Below are positions 34,717 to 42,283 of a stretch of 64,000 bases of DNA, piece after piece. The notes beneath the pieces are model-generated. The model saw only the letters and a program-made list of their open reading frames with translations. It was not told the origin of the DNA and searched no databases. The DNA comes from Mesorhizobium zhangyense (lineage in GTDB: Bacteria > Pseudomonadota > Alphaproteobacteria > Rhizobiales > Rhizobiaceae): contig NZ_JAAKZG010000019.1 in the NCBI RefSeq assembly GCF_011045115.1, forward strand, positions 1-64,000, written 5' to 3'. The position numbers and the translations under genes are program-made. Each line of letters opens with the position of its first letter. Position 1 is the stretch's first letter.

Positions 34717-34827
34717 CAGTCATTAAAATTCTAATCTTATCTTATTGATTTTGCTAATTTTTCGTTGAGCAGAATCACGCACGCTCCATTCGTGCCTCGC
34801 CCTTGAGGCGCTCTCTTGGAGCCCAAT

Positions 34828-35022
34828 ATGAAACAGCGCTTTGAACTTGTCCTGGAGCCAACCGACCTGTGGACCGTCTGGGATAATGAACTGGATGAGC
34901 CGGTTGTTTTCGCCGATCGGCTTCTTGCCGGGCTAAGCAAAGGCGAGGCCGAGGCCGCGCGTCAAATCCTTCTGGAGGTAAAAAAGAACCGGAAGAAGGA
35001 AAAGCCGGCCGACGCAGCCTGA
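34828..35022 (+). CDS. Small acidic/basic hypothetical protein
   Basis: 64 residues from ATG 34828 (GGAG eight bases upstream): MKQRFELVLEPTDLWTVWDN, ELDEPVVFADRLLAGLSKGE, ending with a Lys-rich helix KKNRKKEKPADAA. The ordered first 50 residues and charged tail look like a small cytoplasmic protein. Family not recognised. Convergent with the ABC permease operon. Confidence 0.55.
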   Translation: MKQRFELVLEPTDLWTVWDNELDEPVVFADRLLAGLSKGEAEAARQILLEVKKNRKKEKPADAA

Positions 35023-35047
35023 TCGACGCACGTCAGTAAGCCTTCCT

Positions 35048-35929
35048 TCAGCCCTTTACGCCGGAGCCGACGATGCTGTCGACGAAGAAGCGTTGCAGGA
35101 AGACGAACAGGACAAGCGGCGGAAGTACAGCAAGCGTCGCCCCGGCCATGACGAGGCCGGTGTTCATGGCGCCACGGTTGTAGCTCAGGAGCCGGCTCAG
35201 GCTGATGACGATCGGATACTGATCGCTGTTGCCCTGAAGCACGGTCAAAGGCCAGAGATAGCTGTTCCAGTGATAGACGAAGGCAAACAGCGCCAGTGCT
35301 GCGATCGCCGGGATCACGCTTGGGGCGACGATGCTGAAGAGAATGCGCAGTTCTGACGCGCCATCGACCCGTGCCGCGTCGATCAGGTCGTCGGGAACGC
35401 CGGCAATGAACTGGCGCATCAGGAAGATGCCGAAAGCGTTGGCAAGGTTGGGCAGGATTACGCCGCCTAGACTCGCATTCAACCCGAGCGAACCGACGAT
35501 CCGATAGAGCGGAATGAGGGTCACGATGGGCGGCAGGAACATCGTGGCGATCAGCAGTGCAAAGAGAAGGTTGCTGCCCCTAAAACGGTATTTGGCGAAG
35601 GCATAGCCTGCCATCAGGCTGGTCAGCAGGATGCCGGCGGTCGTCACCGAAGCAATGACGAGCGAATTCCACATCGAGCGGCCGACATTGATGACACCGG
35701 CAACCTTGTCATAGGCATCGAAGCTCGGGGAACGCGGCAGCCAGACGGGTGGCACCTGCATGGTTTCGGCAGTCGTCTTGAAGCTTGAAAGCACCATCCA
35801 GACAAGCGGAAAGGCCGATGCGACGACCACGACTAGCATTAGCGTCGCAACAATCACGTCGCCGCCCGTAGGCCGCACCCTGCGGAAAATCAGCCCCCGC
35901 GTCGGCGCCTGATTGGTCGTGGCAGTCAT
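35048..35929 (-). CDS. Sugar ABC transporter permease (MalG type)
   Basis: 293 residues, six helices, carbohydrate uptake CUT1 family. The EAA loop facing the ATPase is DLIDAARVDGASELRILFSI. The first helix is VIVATLMLVVVVASAFPLVW, with LVWMVLSSFKT after it. Its ATG overlaps the stop of the partner permease (ATGA). Works with the MalF-type permease, binding protein (36882) and ATPase (41023). The sugar is not determined by sequence; the SIS and ROK genes in the locus suggest an amino or keto sugar. Confidence 0.9.
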   Translation of the reverse strand: MTATTNQAPTRGLIFRRVRPTGGDVIVATLMLVVVVASAFPLVWMVLSSFKTTAETMQVPPVWLPRSPSFDAYDKVAGVINVGRSMWNSLVIASVTTAGILLTSLMAGYAFAKYRFRGSNLLFALLIATMFLPPIVTLIPLYRIVGSLGLNASLGGVILPNLANAFGIFLMRQFIAGVPDDLIDAARVDGASELRILFSIVAPSVIPAIAALALFAFVYHWNSYLWPLTVLQGNSDQYPIVISLSRLLSYNRGAMNTGLVMAGATLAVLPPLVLFVFLQRFFVDSIVGSGVKG

Positions 35930-36816
35930 TCTTCGTCCTTCCGTCTGGCAAAGGCGAACAGGGCGAAGATCACGATGATCAGCGACAGCATCAACGTTAC
36001 CGCCATGGCAGACCCCAAGCCGCCTTGCGCGCGCTCGATGCCGACCCGGCGGATATGGTAGGTCAGCACATTGGTCGAGCCGACCGGACCGCCCTGGGTG
36101 ATCAGCGCTACCGGCTCGAAAACCTGCACGGCATTGATGACGGCAATCACCGCGCTGAACAGCAGTGTGCGGCGTAGCAGCGGTAGGGTGATCGCATAAA
36201 ACTGCTGATGGGGTTCGGCCCCGTCGATCCAGGCGGCTTCATAGAGGCTACGCGGGATCTGCGTCAGGCCTGCGATGACCAGCACGGTGAAATATCCGAC
36301 CTGCTGCCAGACATTGAGGAAGACAATGGATATCAACGCCGTTCCAGGTGAGGAAAGCCATGGCTGGCCCCCAAGCCCAATCCAGCCAAGCATCTGGTTG
36401 AACGGGCCTTCGCTCGGCGAATAGAGCTTCGACCAGACGAGGGCTACCGCGATCATCGGCACCATATAGGTCGAGAACAGAACGGCGCGCAGGAAATTGC
36501 CGCCTGCAACATTGCGCTGGTAGACGAGCAGTCCGAGCCCGACGGAAAGCGGCAGGATCAGTATAACGGACAAGGCCGTGTAGATTGCCGTGTTGACGAA
36601 AGCGCCCTTGAAATCGCGGCCGATCGAGGTCGTGCCGAAAATCTCGAGGAAATTGTCGAGCCCGATGAAGCGCGCGGTCTGAAAACCGGTCTGTGTCGAC
36701 CAGTCCTGCAAAGACAGCCAGATTGTAAGCGCCATCGGCAGCAAGATGAATACGCCGATAAGGGCAACGGCCGGGGTGAGCATCACCCACACGGAGCCGC
36801 GATAGGAAGTCGTCAT
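35926..36816 (-). CDS. Sugar ABC transporter permease (MalF type)
   Basis: 296 residues, six helices, CUT1 family. EAA loop PRSLYEAAWIDGAEPHQQFY; first helix VMLTPAVALIGVFILLPMAL; signature LLVYQRNVAGGNFLRAVLFS. Starts 65 bases after the binding-protein stop, with a hairpin in between, and overlaps the MalG-type gene. Forms the heterodimeric membrane channel. Confidence 0.9.
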   Translation of the reverse strand: MTTSYRGSVWVMLTPAVALIGVFILLPMALTIWLSLQDWSTQTGFQTARFIGLDNFLEIFGTTSIGRDFKGAFVNTAIYTALSVILILPLSVGLGLLVYQRNVAGGNFLRAVLFSTYMVPMIAVALVWSKLYSPSEGPFNQMLGWIGLGGQPWLSSPGTALISIVFLNVWQQVGYFTVLVIAGLTQIPRSLYEAAWIDGAEPHQQFYAITLPLLRRTLLFSAVIAVINAVQVFEPVALITQGGPVGSTNVLTYHIRRVGIERAQGGLGSAMAVTLMLSLIIVIFALFAFARRKDEE

Positions 36817-36836
36817 GAAGTTGCCTTGTAGATGCT

Positions 36837-36864
36837 GCGGGAGCCATTTGTGACCGGCTCCCGC
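36837..36864 (-). terminator. Intercistronic hairpin between binding protein and permease
   Basis: 9-bp stem GCGGGAGCC / GGCTCCCGC with a 10-base loop, 18 bases after the binding-protein stop. Such hairpins usually stabilise the binding-protein mRNA and reduce permease expression. Confidence 0.6.
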
Positions 36865-36881
36865 TTGCCCGGTCCGACCGG

Positions 36882-38174
36882 TTATTTCGCGGCGCGTTCC
36901 AGGATGGAGACGGCGTCGGTCTGTGCGTTTGTCTGCGCGTCCTTGGCCGAAACCTTACCGTATTGCAGCGCCTCGATCGTCTGCTGCAGGGATTCGCTGA
37001 ACTCCTGGCCGCCCAGCACCACCGGGAACGGCTTGGCGTCTGCCAGCACGCTGACATAGCCGGAAAGGAATTCAGAGCCGAGCTTGTCCTTGAACGCATC
37101 CACGTCGGAGGTGCGCGAGGGAAGGATGCCCATCGACATCAGGATGTTGGCCATTGCCGATGAGCCGTTAGGTCCGGATTTCGCGCCGTTCAGCCAGGCG
37201 AGGAAATCCCAGGCCGCTTTCTGCTCGGCCTCGCCGGCACCGGCATTGACCACCGTCATCCACGAATAGGAGATGGAGCGCGGTTTGTCGCCGCTCGGGC
37301 CAACCGGAATGGGCGCGGTGGCGATGTTGGAGAACTTCTCACCCATGCCCGTCTTCAGCGCACTTTCCCACCAGTTCGCCATGATGATCATGCCGGTCTT
37401 GCCGGAGACGAAATTGTCGAGAAATGGCCCGGTCGTATTGGCGTCGGCGGTGGCCATTGCCGGATCGCTGGACCCGGCCTTGATCAGATCTTCGTAGAGC
37501 TGGAACGTCTCACCGGCAGCCTTGCTATCAAGCATCGGCTTGCCGTCGGTGACGAGATCGCCACCGTTGGAGACGAGAAGCGAGGAGAACGGATGCACGA
37601 CGCCTGCCGCCCAGGAGTTGATCATGCCGAAGCCCTGCTGGCCGGCGTCCTTCTTGGTCAGTTTGGCAGCGGCGTCCTTGAATTCGTCCCAGGTCTTGGG
37701 TGGGCCTGAAATGCCTGCTTCTGCAAACAGCGCCTTGTTGTAGTTGAGTGCGTAAACGTCGATCTCGTTGGGGATGCCGTAAAGCGTGCCGCCGACACTT
37801 GCCGCCGAAACGACACCCGCTGGCCAGGCGCCTTTCACCTCGGTTGCGACCGTTTCAGGTGCAGGCGCCACCAGTTTGTCGCGCGCGAGTTCGGGCAGCC
37901 ACAGATCGTAGATGCCGGCAATGGTCGCGCCGTCCGCGCCGCCGCCTTGCGAGCGCAGCGTGGTCAGGAGATCGCCGAACGGGACCGCCCTGACGGTCAC
38001 CGCCACATCAGGATTGGTCTTGGCATATTCCGTCGCTGCCTCTTCCAGAAGGGCAACGGTCTCGGGCGCCCAATGGGTGAGGTAGGAGATTTTGACTGCT
38101 TCGGCAAAAGCCGCTGTCGGCAGCGCCATGATGCCGGCAGCGAGCGCGTATTTGATCGTCCAGACGAGTCTCAT
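36882..38174 (-). CDS. Sugar ABC transporter substrate-binding protein
   Basis: About 430 residues, periplasmic extracellular solute-binding family 1. ATG 38174 follows GGAGG and gives a clean signal peptide ending PTAAFAEA. Core landmarks are ISYLTHWAPETVALLEEAAT, YGIPNEIDVYALNYNKALFA, SGKTGMIIMANWWESAL and FLAWLNGAKSG. First gene of a minus-strand unit with two permeases, reading from a promoter beside a GntR-type operator. Confidence 0.9.
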   Translation of the reverse strand: MRLVWTIKYALAAGIMALPTAAFAEAVKISYLTHWAPETVALLEEAATEYAKTNPDVAVTVRAVPFGDLLTTLRSQGGGADGATIAGIYDLWLPELARDKLVAPAPETVATEVKGAWPAGVVSAASVGGTLYGIPNEIDVYALNYNKALFAEAGISGPPKTWDEFKDAAAKLTKKDAGQQGFGMINSWAAGVVHPFSSLLVSNGGDLVTDGKPMLDSKAAGETFQLYEDLIKAGSSDPAMATADANTTGPFLDNFVSGKTGMIIMANWWESALKTGMGEKFSNIATAPIPVGPSGDKPRSISYSWMTVVNAGAGEAEQKAAWDFLAWLNGAKSGPNGSSAMANILMSMGILPSRTSDVDAFKDKLGSEFLSGYVSVLADAKPFPVVLGGQEFSESLQQTIEALQYGKVSAKDAQTNAQTDAVSILERAAK

Positions 38175-38198
38175 GAAATAGGTCCTCCAACTGATCTG

Positions 38199-38228
38199 AT
38201 TATGTTCCCGGGTAGCATTCTTTGACAA
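38199..38228 (-). promoter_or_regulatory. Putative sigma-70-type promoter of binding-protein operon
   Basis: On the minus strand, TTGTCA (38228-38223), 18-base spacer, CATAAT (38204-38199), ending 25 bases before the ATG. The operator GTTATAAC abuts the -35 element. Spacing and match are good but unproven. Confidence 0.5.
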
Positions 38229-38231
38229 GAG

Positions 38232-38244
38232 GTTATAACGTCAT
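38232..38244 (+). promoter_or_regulatory. Candidate GntR operator, copy 1
   Basis: GTTATAACGTCAT; the core GTTATAAC is itself a perfect palindrome. Immediately upstream of the -35 of the minus-strand sugar transporter promoter. Confidence 0.6.
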
Positions 38245-38392
38245 ATTCATATCTGCAAGGGGAGGTGTTCGCGGTGGTTTCGGTTGGCCGGTGGGGAACA
38301 GATCCGGTGATCTGCGACCAGAAAATCTGGCTAACCTGCGGTCTTCGCCCTCGAGCGGCAGCATTCGGAAATCATCTTGCCTGCAAGTCTTC

Positions 38393-38405
38393 ATGACGTT
38401 ATAAC
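38393..38405 (-). promoter_or_regulatory. Candidate GntR operator, copy 2
   Basis: ATGACGTTATAAC on the plus strand, the exact reverse complement of copy 1 over 13 bases, about 125 bases before the ROK gene. The two copies lie 160 bases apart in opposite orientation, flanking the divergent promoter region. Confidence 0.6.
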
Positions 38406-38530
38406 AACATGATCTACGTAAACGCACAAGGCCGGCGCAAAAGAAATGGGAAATCGCATCATCGGAAAGTCAGGCCGCTCATGAGGGCAGGGTTTCAGAC
38501 CTTTAAACCGCACGCTGCGAGGCTTGGTCG

Positions 38531-39406
38531 ATGACGCAGGTGCTTGCCATCGATCTCGGTGGAACGCAGCTGCGCGCGGCGGTTTCCAGCGGCGACCCCG
38601 CATCGCTGCGCGATCTCACAAGGGAGCCGGCGCCGGCCAGCCTCGCTGACTTCACCGGCCGCCTCGCGGCGTTGCGGGCGGAGGTGGGGGATGTGACGGC
38701 GATTGGCCTTGCCGTGCCGGGTCTGGTCGAGAATACGCAATGTCGCTGGATTCCCAATCTACCCTATCTGGACGGTCTCGACATCGCGGCACTGTTCCCG
38801 GATCTGCAGATCGGGCTCGGCAACGATGCCCAGATCTCCCTGCTGGCTGAAGCGGAAGCCGGTGCGGCACGCGGCACCTCCGACGCCATCCTGCTGGCGA
38901 TTGGCACGGGCATCGGCTCAGCGGTTCTCGCCAATGGCCGGATCGTCGCCGGCGCGCGGGGTGGCGCCTGTTCCTTCGGCTGGGCCTGCGCCGACATGGA
39001 CGATCCCGGCGAGGACCGCAGCGGCTGGCTCGAACGCATGGCAGCCGGGCGGGCGCTCGATGACATCGCCATTCGCCTGGGCAAGGCAAATGGTGCTGAG
39101 TTGATCGCTGCGGCGCGCGAAGGTGACTCGGCTGCGATTACAGCCTTGCAAAAGCCGGTTCAAAGCCTGGGCATGGCGCTTGCCGGTGCGGTCGCGCTGC
39201 TAGATCCGGAAGTGATCCTGATTGCCGGCGGCATTTCCGCGGCACTCGATGTGCTCGGCCAACCCGTTCTTGACGCTATGCGCAGGCAGCTTCCGGCGCA
39301 TTTGCGTCCGATAGAAATCAGAGCCGGAACCTTCGGCGCACGCGCCGGAATAGTCGGCGCAGCACTTGCCGGCGCGGCCGGACAAAACTGGAGACAGATA
39401 CGATGA
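38531..39406 (+). CDS. ROK-family sugar kinase (atypical)
   Basis: 291 residues. N-terminal phosphate loop AIDLGGTQLRAAV, sugar-site LGNDAQISLLAEAEAG, second ATP motif LLAIGTGIGSAVLANGRIVA, and ILIAGGISAAL near the C terminus support a ROK kinase. The family's usual His and Cys-x-Cys-G-x-x-G-C zinc motif after GxxGxxGH is missing; in its place is GGACSFGWACADMDDPGED. Function as a kinase is therefore likely but not assured. Its stop overlaps the GntR start (ATGA). Confidence 0.78.
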   Translation: MTQVLAIDLGGTQLRAAVSSGDPASLRDLTREPAPASLADFTGRLAALRAEVGDVTAIGLAVPGLVENTQCRWIPNLPYLDGLDIAALFPDLQIGLGNDAQISLLAEAEAGAARGTSDAILLAIGTGIGSAVLANGRIVAGARGGACSFGWACADMDDPGEDRSGWLERMAAGRALDDIAIRLGKANGAELIAAAREGDSAAITALQKPVQSLGMALAGAVALLDPEVILIAGGISAALDVLGQPVLDAMRRQLPAHLRPIEIRAGTFGARAGIVGAALAGAAGQNWRQIR

Positions 39407-40146
39407 GCCAGGCGACCTATTCCCAACCCGATCGCCGTCGACCCGAACCGCTCTGGTATCAGGTCGAAGAGGCCATCCGCACCATCGTCAAAAGCGGCGA
39501 GTGGCCGACCGGCAGCCAGATTCCCGCCGAGGATCGCCTCTGCATCATGTTCGGCGTCAGCCGTATCACGCTGCGCCATGCCTTGCGCAATCTCGAGGAG
39601 CAGGGCCTTCTGCGTCGCGAACATGGCCGTGGCACCTTCGTGCGCAGCGCCAAGCTGGTTGCCGGCACGCGTGAGCTGACAAGCTTTACGCAGGAGATGG
39701 GCAATCTCGGCCTGGTCGTCGGCTCACGCCTGCTCGACTTCGGCCTGACCACTGCGGATGCCGCGGCGGCCGCCGCCCTGGAAATCGAAGAAGGCGAACC
39801 GGTCGTGCGCATCCGCCGCCTTCGTCTTGGCAACGACGCGCCGATCGGCATCCAGACGGCGCAGCTGCCTGTGGCGCGGGTGCCCGATTTTCTCGAGCCT
39901 GGTCCACCTGAAGGCTCGCTCTATGAGGCTCTCAGCAGGCGCTACGGCATCAACCCGGTGGAGGCGCGGGAAATCTATCGCGTGGCTTCCGTGGGCGCCG
40001 AGGATGCGGCACTGCTGGACCTGCCTGCCGGAACCCCGGCCTTCGTCGTGGAACGCATCACCACCGACGAGCGCGGCCCGTTCGAGTTCACCGTCTCGGT
40101 CATGCGCGGCGATCGATACGAAATCCGTTCGACGCTGCGTTCCTAA
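39403..40146 (+). CDS. GntR-family regulator (HutC/UTRA subfamily)
   Basis: 247 residues. Winged helix at residues about 15-85 (SGEWPTGSQIPAEDRLCIMF, VSRITLRHALRNLEEQGLLR, REHGRGTFV), then a UTRA effector domain (LTSFTQEMG ... GIQTAQLPVARVPDF ... FEFTVSVMRGDRYEIR). These respond to phosphorylated or amino sugars. Encoded inside the sugar operon, it probably binds the GTTATAAC sites at 38232 and 38393 to control both directions. Confidence 0.88.
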   Translation: MSQATYSQPDRRRPEPLWYQVEEAIRTIVKSGEWPTGSQIPAEDRLCIMFGVSRITLRHALRNLEEQGLLRREHGRGTFVRSAKLVAGTRELTSFTQEMGNLGLVVGSRLLDFGLTTADAAAAAALEIEEGEPVVRIRRLRLGNDAPIGIQTAQLPVARVPDFLEPGPPEGSLYEALSRRYGINPVEAREIYRVASVGAEDAALLDLPAGTPAFVVERITTDERGPFEFTVSVMRGDRYEIRSTLRS

Positions 40147-40170
40147 CCAATCACCAACAGGAGAATTATT

Positions 40171-40965
40171 GTGTCCGACCTCTATATTGGCCGTCTGGCT
40201 GCCTTGATCGAACAGGCTTCGAAAACCAACGCCGAAGCGTTCGAAACCGCCTCCGGCCGCTTTGCCGACACGCTTGCCGGCGGTGGCCTGGTCCATCTCT
40301 ACGGCTCGGGTCATTCGGTCCTACCCTGCCAGGAAGCCTTTCCGCGCTACGGCACCTATGTCGGCTTCAACCCGCTGACCGACCCCCGTGTCATGTGGCA
40401 CAATGTGCTCGGCGCCGGTGGCGTGCGCGAGCTGCTGTGGCTCGAGCGCACCGAAAACTACGCCGAGAAATTCCTCGATCACCAGCCGCTCAACGAGGGC
40501 GACAGCATCATCATTTTCGGCCATAGCGGCCGCAACGCCTCGGGCATCGAAACCGCGCTCTATGCCAAGAAGCGCGGCATCTTCGTCGTGGCGATCACCA
40601 GCAAGAACAATCTCGACAAGCCGGCCACGCACTCCTCGGGCAAGCGGCTGGCGGACGCCGCTGACCTCGTCATCGACACCTGTTCTCCGATCGAGGATGC
40701 CATAGTGCCGGTCGAAGGCTGGAGCCGCCCGGTGTCGGGTTCCTCGACCGTTCTGGCGATGATCATGACGCATGAGCTGATCGCCCGCACCGCGCAGAAC
40801 CTTGCCGACCGCGGCATCGAGCTTCCGACCTTCGCCTCGCCGACCATTGCCGGCGTTACGCTCCATGACACGGACGTCATCTACGGCGTCTACCGCGAGC
40901 GCATGCTCGAGGCCCAGAAGAAGCATCTTCCAGCCTTCCAGGCGAAGATGCGCGGCGAGAAGTAA
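40171..40965 (+). CDS. SIS-domain sugar isomerase-like protein
   Basis: 264 residues, sugar isomerase domain (UPF0309-like). Landmarks: LVHLYGSGHSVLPCQEAFPR near the start, DSIIIFGHSGRNASGIETAL in the centre, and AIVPVEGWSRPVSGSSTVLA. SIS domains bind phosphosugars; this subfamily has no fixed reaction. RBS CAGGAG before GTG at 40171. In the operon with the ROK kinase it may isomerise or deglycosylate the phosphorylated product. Confidence 0.83.
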   Translation: MSDLYIGRLAALIEQASKTNAEAFETASGRFADTLAGGGLVHLYGSGHSVLPCQEAFPRYGTYVGFNPLTDPRVMWHNVLGAGGVRELLWLERTENYAEKFLDHQPLNEGDSIIIFGHSGRNASGIETALYAKKRGIFVVAITSKNNLDKPATHSSGKRLADAADLVIDTCSPIEDAIVPVEGWSRPVSGSSTVLAMIMTHELIARTAQNLADRGIELPTFASPTIAGVTLHDTDVIYGVYRERMLEAQKKHLPAFQAKMRGEK

Positions 40966-41022
40966 TAATTTCGGGCGGTGGCACATGCCGCCGCCTGCTT
41001 TTTTTCCAGGGGAGCCGACCAT

Positions 41023-42102
41023 ATGGCCTCGATCGAACTGCGCAGCCTGAAGAAATCCTTCGGCGCGGTCGACATCATCCACAATCTCGACCTCAAGATC
41101 GAGGATGGCGAATTCGTTGCCCTGGTCGGGCCGTCCGGCTGCGGCAAGTCGACCTTGCTGCGGATGATCGCTGGCCTTGAAATGGCGACGGATGGCGACA
41201 TCCTGATCGGCGACAAGGTCGTCAACGACCTCAACCCGCGCGAGCGCAACATTGCGATGGTGTTCCAGAGCTACGCGCTGTATCCGCATATGACGGTCGC
41301 GCAGAATATGGCCTTTAATCTCAAGCTGTCCGGCAAATCAAAGGCCGAAATCAAGACCCGCGTCGATGAGGCCGCGCGTATGCTCGATCTGACCGCGCTG
41401 CTCGATCGGCGCCCGGCGCAGCTTTCGGGCGGCCAGCGACAGCGTGTCGCCATGGGCCGCGCCGTCGTGCGCAACCCGGCGATCTTCCTGTTCGACGAAC
41501 CCTTGTCGAACCTCGATGCCAAGCTCCGGGTCCAGATGCGTGCCGAGATCAAGTCGCTGCACCAGAAGGTGGCGACGACTTCGCTCTATGTCACCCACGA
41601 CCAGCTCGAAGCCATGACGCTCGCCGACCGTATCGTCGTTTTGAATGGCGGGCGTATCGAACAGCAAGGCAGCCCGCTCGATCTCTATCGCAACCCGGCA
41701 AATCTTTTCGTGGCGGGCTTCATCGGCTCACCTGCCATGAATTTTCTTGAGGCGACAGCCGTTTCGACGCCGAAAGGATTGGCCGCGAAGCTGGAGGGAG
41801 GCAATTTGCTGCTGCTTGAAACAGCTTCTCTGGCGCTCAAGGAAGGGCAGGCGCTGACGATCGGCATTCGACCCGAGCACCTGATGCCCGTTTCCGGAGG
41901 CGGTCTGCTTTCCGGTGCGACCCGTATCGTCGAGCCGACCGGCGCACAGACCCATGTGATTTTCAACTATGCCGGGCAAGATGTCGTGGCGGTCGTGGAT
42001 GGCATGCACGACGCAGCCGTGGGACGACAGTTCGATGTTTCGGCGGCAGCAGGCCAGATACATGTTTTCGACAGGCAATCAGGCATACGGCTCGGTCGCT
42101 GA
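41023..42102 (+). CDS. Sugar ABC transporter ATPase (UgpC/MsmK type)
   Basis: About 359 residues. Walker [12 protein letters not shown], signature [14 protein letters not shown], Walker [21 protein letters not shown], switch [11 protein letters not shown], then a C-terminal regulatory OB-fold region. ATG 41023 is preceded by GGGGAG; the longer in-frame start adds a non-homologous stretch. It completes the transporter whose binding protein and permeases are on the other strand. C-terminal MalK-like domain may bind regulators. Confidence 0.92.
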   Translation: MASIELRSLKKSFGAVDIIHNLDLKIEDGEFVALVGPSGCGKSTLLRMIAGLEMATDGDILIGDKVVNDLNPRERNIAMVFQSYALYPHMTVAQNMAFNLKLSGKSKAEIKTRVDEAARMLDLTALLDRRPAQLSGGQRQRVAMGRAVVRNPAIFLFDEPLSNLDAKLRVQMRAEIKSLHQKVATTSLYVTHDQLEAMTLADRIVVLNGGRIEQQGSPLDLYRNPANLFVAGFIGSPAMNFLEATAVSTPKGLAAKLEGGNLLLLETASLALKEGQALTIGIRPEHLMPVSGGGLLSGATRIVEPTGAQTHVIFNYAGQDVVAVVDGMHDAAVGRQFDVSAAAGQIHVFDRQSGIRLGR

Positions 42103-42263
42103 CAAGGTCACATGATGAGGTTTGTAGCTTTGGCTAATTTACAACTTGACCGAGCAAGCATGATTGTCGCGGCAATGCCGCCGATCTTTCGGTCGTAAAG
42201 AAAGCGTTCATCCTTCCCGCGTGCGGATATTTGCACGCGCTTCCCTGGTTATGCTATTTCTAC

Positions 42264-42281
42264 CTTCACCTTAAGGTGAAG
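42264..42281. promoter_or_regulatory. 18-bp perfect palindrome over the GGDEF-EAL ribosome-binding site
   Basis: CTTCACCTTAAGGTGAAG, perfectly self-complementary, ends two bases before the ATG at 42284 and contains the AAGG Shine-Dalgarno. It could be a protein operator or a structure that hides the RBS. A CCTTAAGG centre recalls MerR-type sites, but no MerR gene is adjacent. Confidence 0.55.
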
Positions 42282-42283
42282 CG

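Noticed and set aside
40321-41289. 322-codon minus-strand frame across the SIS and ATPase genes
   Set aside because: Spans two clearly coding plus-strand genes; antisense of GC-rich codons.
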